DNA of 23,583 bases, taken from NCBI GenBank assembly GCA_964423545.1, contig CAYRFV010000050.1:1-23583 (forward strand), given 5' to 3'. This document shows positions 21,411 through 23,583 of the stretch, in pieces (positions within the stretch are counted from its first letter, which is position 1; every line of letters begins with the position of its first letter). Origin of the DNA: JALOOE01 sp964423545 (GTDB lineage: Bacteria; Chloroflexota; Anaerolineae; CG2-30-64-16). The notes beneath the pieces are model-generated. The model had not been told where the DNA came from, did no database searches, and saw only the letters and a list, made by a program, of their open reading frames with translations. Both the position numbers and the translations under genes were made by a program.

Positions 21411-22703
21411 TCACGGCCGCAGCGTCGGGATGGTCGCATTCGCGATCGGCATGACGCCGACGTGCGGATGCGGCGGCAGATGCAGGCGCGCAGCGGCAAG
21501 CGCTTCGTCCAGGTTGGCAACCGGGTTGAGCAGCAGCCGGCGCGCCTGGTCGTGCGGCATCTCGGTGACCGTGAGAAGCCGGATCCGGCTGGCGTCGCGG
21601 GCAATCTGCCACGCCTTGTGCGGGCCAAGCCGGTAGCCTTCCTGCCGGTAGCGCGCCAGCACCGCCTCGTAGGAGGTCATCCGCGGATCAGACATGAACT
21701 CGTCGTAGCCCCGGCTTCCCGTGCCGTCGGGACAAGCTGCAAGGAGGATCACCGTGCCGCCGGGCTTCATCACAAGCGTGGCGTGACCGAGGGCCTTCTG
21801 CGCCTGGTAGAGGTTGATGTCCTTCGGGTGGCCGCCGGGTGAGACGATCAGGAGGTCGTACGGCGCGGGCGTTTCCACCTGGCAGATGGTTCGCGCGAGT
21901 GGAATGCCTGTCCGCATCACCGCCACGGGATCGCCCGCCAGTGCATGGACGATCTGTTTGTGCTCGTTGAGAATCGCATTGAGGGCATAGCCCACATCCA
22001 TCATGCGGCCGATCTCTTCGACTTCCTGCCGCGCCGGGTTGTCGTCGTAGTGTCCCAGCTCGGCGCCGGGCGCGGTCATCAACGCGTGGTTGGCGTTGAT
22101 GGTGCCGCGTGCAGTCAGTCCGACCGCAGCGCTTTTCACGCCGCCCGACCACCCCATGAACTGGTGCGGCTCGATATTGCCGACGACGATCCGCAAATCG
22201 GCCGCCATGTAGCGATGGTTGGCCCGTACTTCGACCCCGCGTCGCGTCCTGCCCAGCGAGATCAGGTCAGCGCCATCGCAGTCGTGCGAGACGACGGGGT
22301 AGCGCCCCAGGATTTCGGGCGGGATCACCAGTCCGAACTCGCCCTCCGGTGTGGGCGCGTGTGTGCCGGTCGCGATGATGAGCGAGATGCGCTCAGGCGG
22401 CACGCCGGCTGCCTCCAGCCGGCTCAGGAGCGGGGGCAGCAGCAGGTGGTGCGGCACGGGTCGCGTCTTGTCGTTGACAGCGATGGCGACCGCAGGGGAG
22501 GCCGGCGACCCGGAAGGCCGGCGACCGGAGAGGAACGAGGCAAGCTGTGCGGTGAGCGGCGCGGCGTCCAGCGCTCTCATCACTTCGGCCAACGGCTCGG
22601 CCGCGGCGGGCACGTCGCGCGGTGCGATCAGCTCAGGCGCCCACGCCTGCGGCAGGCTGAACTCCAGGTGCGTTCTTCCGTATGGCAGCGCAAAATCGGG
22701 CAT
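21411..22703 (-). CDS. LarA-family nickel-pincer racemase/epimerase
   Basis: This is a 430-residue cytoplasmic enzyme of the lactate racemase family, which uses a nickel-pincer nucleotide bound covalently to a lysine to racemise 2-hydroxyacids. The key residues align with L. plantarum LarA: Asp78 and Arg81 (NDKTRP), His115 (TGTHAP), His180 (EPHQF), Lys190 (GGVKSA, cofactor attachment) and His206 (NANHALM). SPGGHPKDINLYQAQKAL is a conserved C-terminal-half signature. Many LarA homologues act on acids other than lactate. The cofactor genes larB, larC and larE are not in the window. The ATG has GGGGAGG four bases upstream and lies one base after the stop of the YeiH-like exporter, so the two are translationally coupled and probably serve one compound. 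Confidence 0.92.
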   Translation of the reverse strand: MPDFALPYGRTHLEFSLPQAWAPELIAPRDVPAAAEPLAEVMRALDAAPLTAQLASFLSGRRPSGSPASPAVAIAVNDKTRPVPHHLLLPPLLSRLEAAGVPPERISLIIATGTHAPTPEGEFGLVIPPEILGRYPVVSHDCDGADLISLGRTRRGVEVRANHRYMAADLRIVVGNIEPHQFMGWSGGVKSAAVGLTARGTINANHALMTAPGAELGHYDDNPARQEVEEIGRMMDVGYALNAILNEHKQIVHALAGDPVAVMRTGIPLARTICQVETPAPYDLLIVSPGGHPKDINLYQAQKALGHATLVMKPGGTVILLAACPDGTGSRGYDEFMSDPRMTSYEAVLARYRQEGYRLGPHKAWQIARDASRIRLLTVTEMPHDQARRLLLNPVANLDEALAAARLHLPPHPHVGVMPIANATIPTLRP

Positions 22704-22704
22704 C

Positions 22705-23583
22705 CTACCTCCCCGGCATCAACAACTGGATGGCGCCCAGGCTGACGACGGCGACGCAGCCTGCGACGATAAAGCCGAGAGCCACCGGCTTGACGCCCGT
22801 TCTGCGCACTGCGCCCATGTCGGTGCCCAGGCCAATGGCGGACAGCGCCATGAGGATCGCGAACTTCGAGATATTGTCCATTGATGTCAGGAACGCTGCC
22901 GCGGCGGTCAGCTCGCCCGGATGCGCTACGTCCTGGGGAAAGATGCCGGCGGCCACGCCGACAGTGCGCACGAGCACCATGCCCATGAAGCCGACCACGA
23001 ACCACGGCAGTGATTTGCCGAGGTTGGAGCGGGCGGCCTGCCCATCGCTCATGCGATGCTGGCTGCGCGCGTAGAGAATGCCGATCAACAGGATCACCGG
23101 CGCGATGAGGGTGTTGCGCACCAGCTTGACGACGGTCGCCACATCCAGGGCCCGTGCGCTGAAAGCCGCCCCCGCGGCGACGACCTGCGAGGTGTCCAGG
23201 ATGGCAGTGCCGGCCCACATGCCGAACGCCGGGTCGGACACCCCCAGCAGATAGCCAATGATCGGATAGAAGATGACGGCCAGCGTCCCGAAGAAGGTGA
23301 TCGTGGCAACGGCGATGCTGACGTCCTCGTCCCGCGCCTCGATGACCGGCGCGGTGGCGATGATGGCTGAGTTGCCGCAGACCGCTGTTCCCACGCCGAT
23401 CAGCACGGCAAGCCGTCGCGGCACGCGCATCGCGCTGCCCAGGAAGTAGGCCAGGGTTAACGCCAGGAGCATGCAGAAAAGAATCAGCAGGATGGCTGAC
23501 ACGCCGGTGCCCACCACATCCTGTAGGCTCAGGCGCAGACCGAGCAGGATGATGCCGAGTCGCAGGATGCGCTGCAGCGAGAA
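22705..23583 (-). CDS. YeiH/UPF0324-type putative sulfate exporter, 5' end missing
   Basis: The frame is open to the right edge, so the start lies beyond the window; 292 residues are visible. They form about eight hydrophobic segments of the PF03601 (Cons_hypoth698) family. Marks are RILRLGIILLGLRLSLQD (23583-23518), the core GVGTAVCGNSAIIATAPVIEA, the ITFFGTLAVIFYPIIGYLLG helix, and LDTSQVVAAGAAF. The family is annotated as a putative sulfate exporter; some members have been linked to sulfonate or organic anion traffic, and the substrate is often unproven. It is coupled to the LarA-type gene (one base between stop and start), so an exported or imported hydroxyacid or sulfonate is a reasonable guess. 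Confidence 0.9.
   Translation of the reverse strand, partial: FSLQRILRLGIILLGLRLSLQDVVGTGVSAILLILFCMLLALTLAYFLGSAMRVPRRLAVLIGVGTAVCGNSAIIATAPVIEARDEDVSIAVATITFFGTLAVIFYPIIGYLLGVSDPAFGMWAGTAILDTSQVVAAGAAFSARALDVATVVKLVRNTLIAPVILLIGILYARSQHRMSDGQAARSNLGKSLPWFVVGFMGMVLVRTVGVAAGIFPQDVAHPGELTAAAAFLTSMDNISKFAILMALSAIGLGTDMGAVRRTGVKPVALGFIVAGCVAVVSLGAIQLLMPGR

Overview
The window is a GC-rich bacterial segment, almost fully coding, with about 20 recognisable genes. The best guess for the source is an uncultured Chloroflexota bacterium of the Anaerolineae/Caldilineae type. This is an inference from protein style: a DUF4015-deacetylase fusion, secreted proteins with Cys-rich or LGCP-type domains and long Pro/Thr/Ala linkers, and a class I-like HMG-CoA reductase. 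A run of ten Ns at 2044-2053 shows that this is a scaffold from a draft or metagenome assembly.

Layout. 2-928 (+) is the 3' part of a surface polysaccharide protein. 1006-3452 (-) reads as one operon: moaC, a fused moaD-moaE, a broken phosphate permease joined to the tail of its DUF47 partner, and dtd. 3453-3877 is a divergent promoter region with near-consensus sigma-70 boxes on both strands. It feeds moaC leftwards and, through a leader of about 190 nt, a secreted metalloprotease (3878-5911, +). HMG-CoA reductase follows alone (6200-7741, +).

7899-12791 (-) holds a UroD-like protein, an aldo/keto reductase, and a pair of exported proteins of unknown role (PA14 plus Cys-rich tail; Cys-domain, NlpE-like domain and a duplicated beta domain). 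Twin REP-like hairpins lie between the reductase and the exported pair. sixA (-) and a DUF72 gene (+) diverge at 13440-13516. The DUF72 gene then converges, one base apart, on an LCAT-like lipase (-). A single-pass membrane protein with an LGCP-type outer domain follows (15743-17029, -).

17225-20371 (-) looks like an acetamidase - esterase - MFS transporter operon behind its own promoter. 20602-21306 (-) encodes a deaminase domain carried on a lipoprotein signal, which is unusual. 21411-23583 (-) is a YeiH-type exporter, cut by the window edge, coupled to a LarA-type nickel racemase.

The genes cover molybdopterin synthesis, isoprenoid precursor supply, amide/ester use, hydroxyacid racemisation and an investment in exported proteins. 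No phage, transposase, CRISPR array, tRNA or rRNA was seen. I found no complete new defence or mobile system. The strongest leads are the lipoprotein deaminase, the extra N-terminal domain on HMG-CoA reductase, the metal-ligand-less deacetylase domain, the paired exported proteins, and the pit/DUF47 junction.
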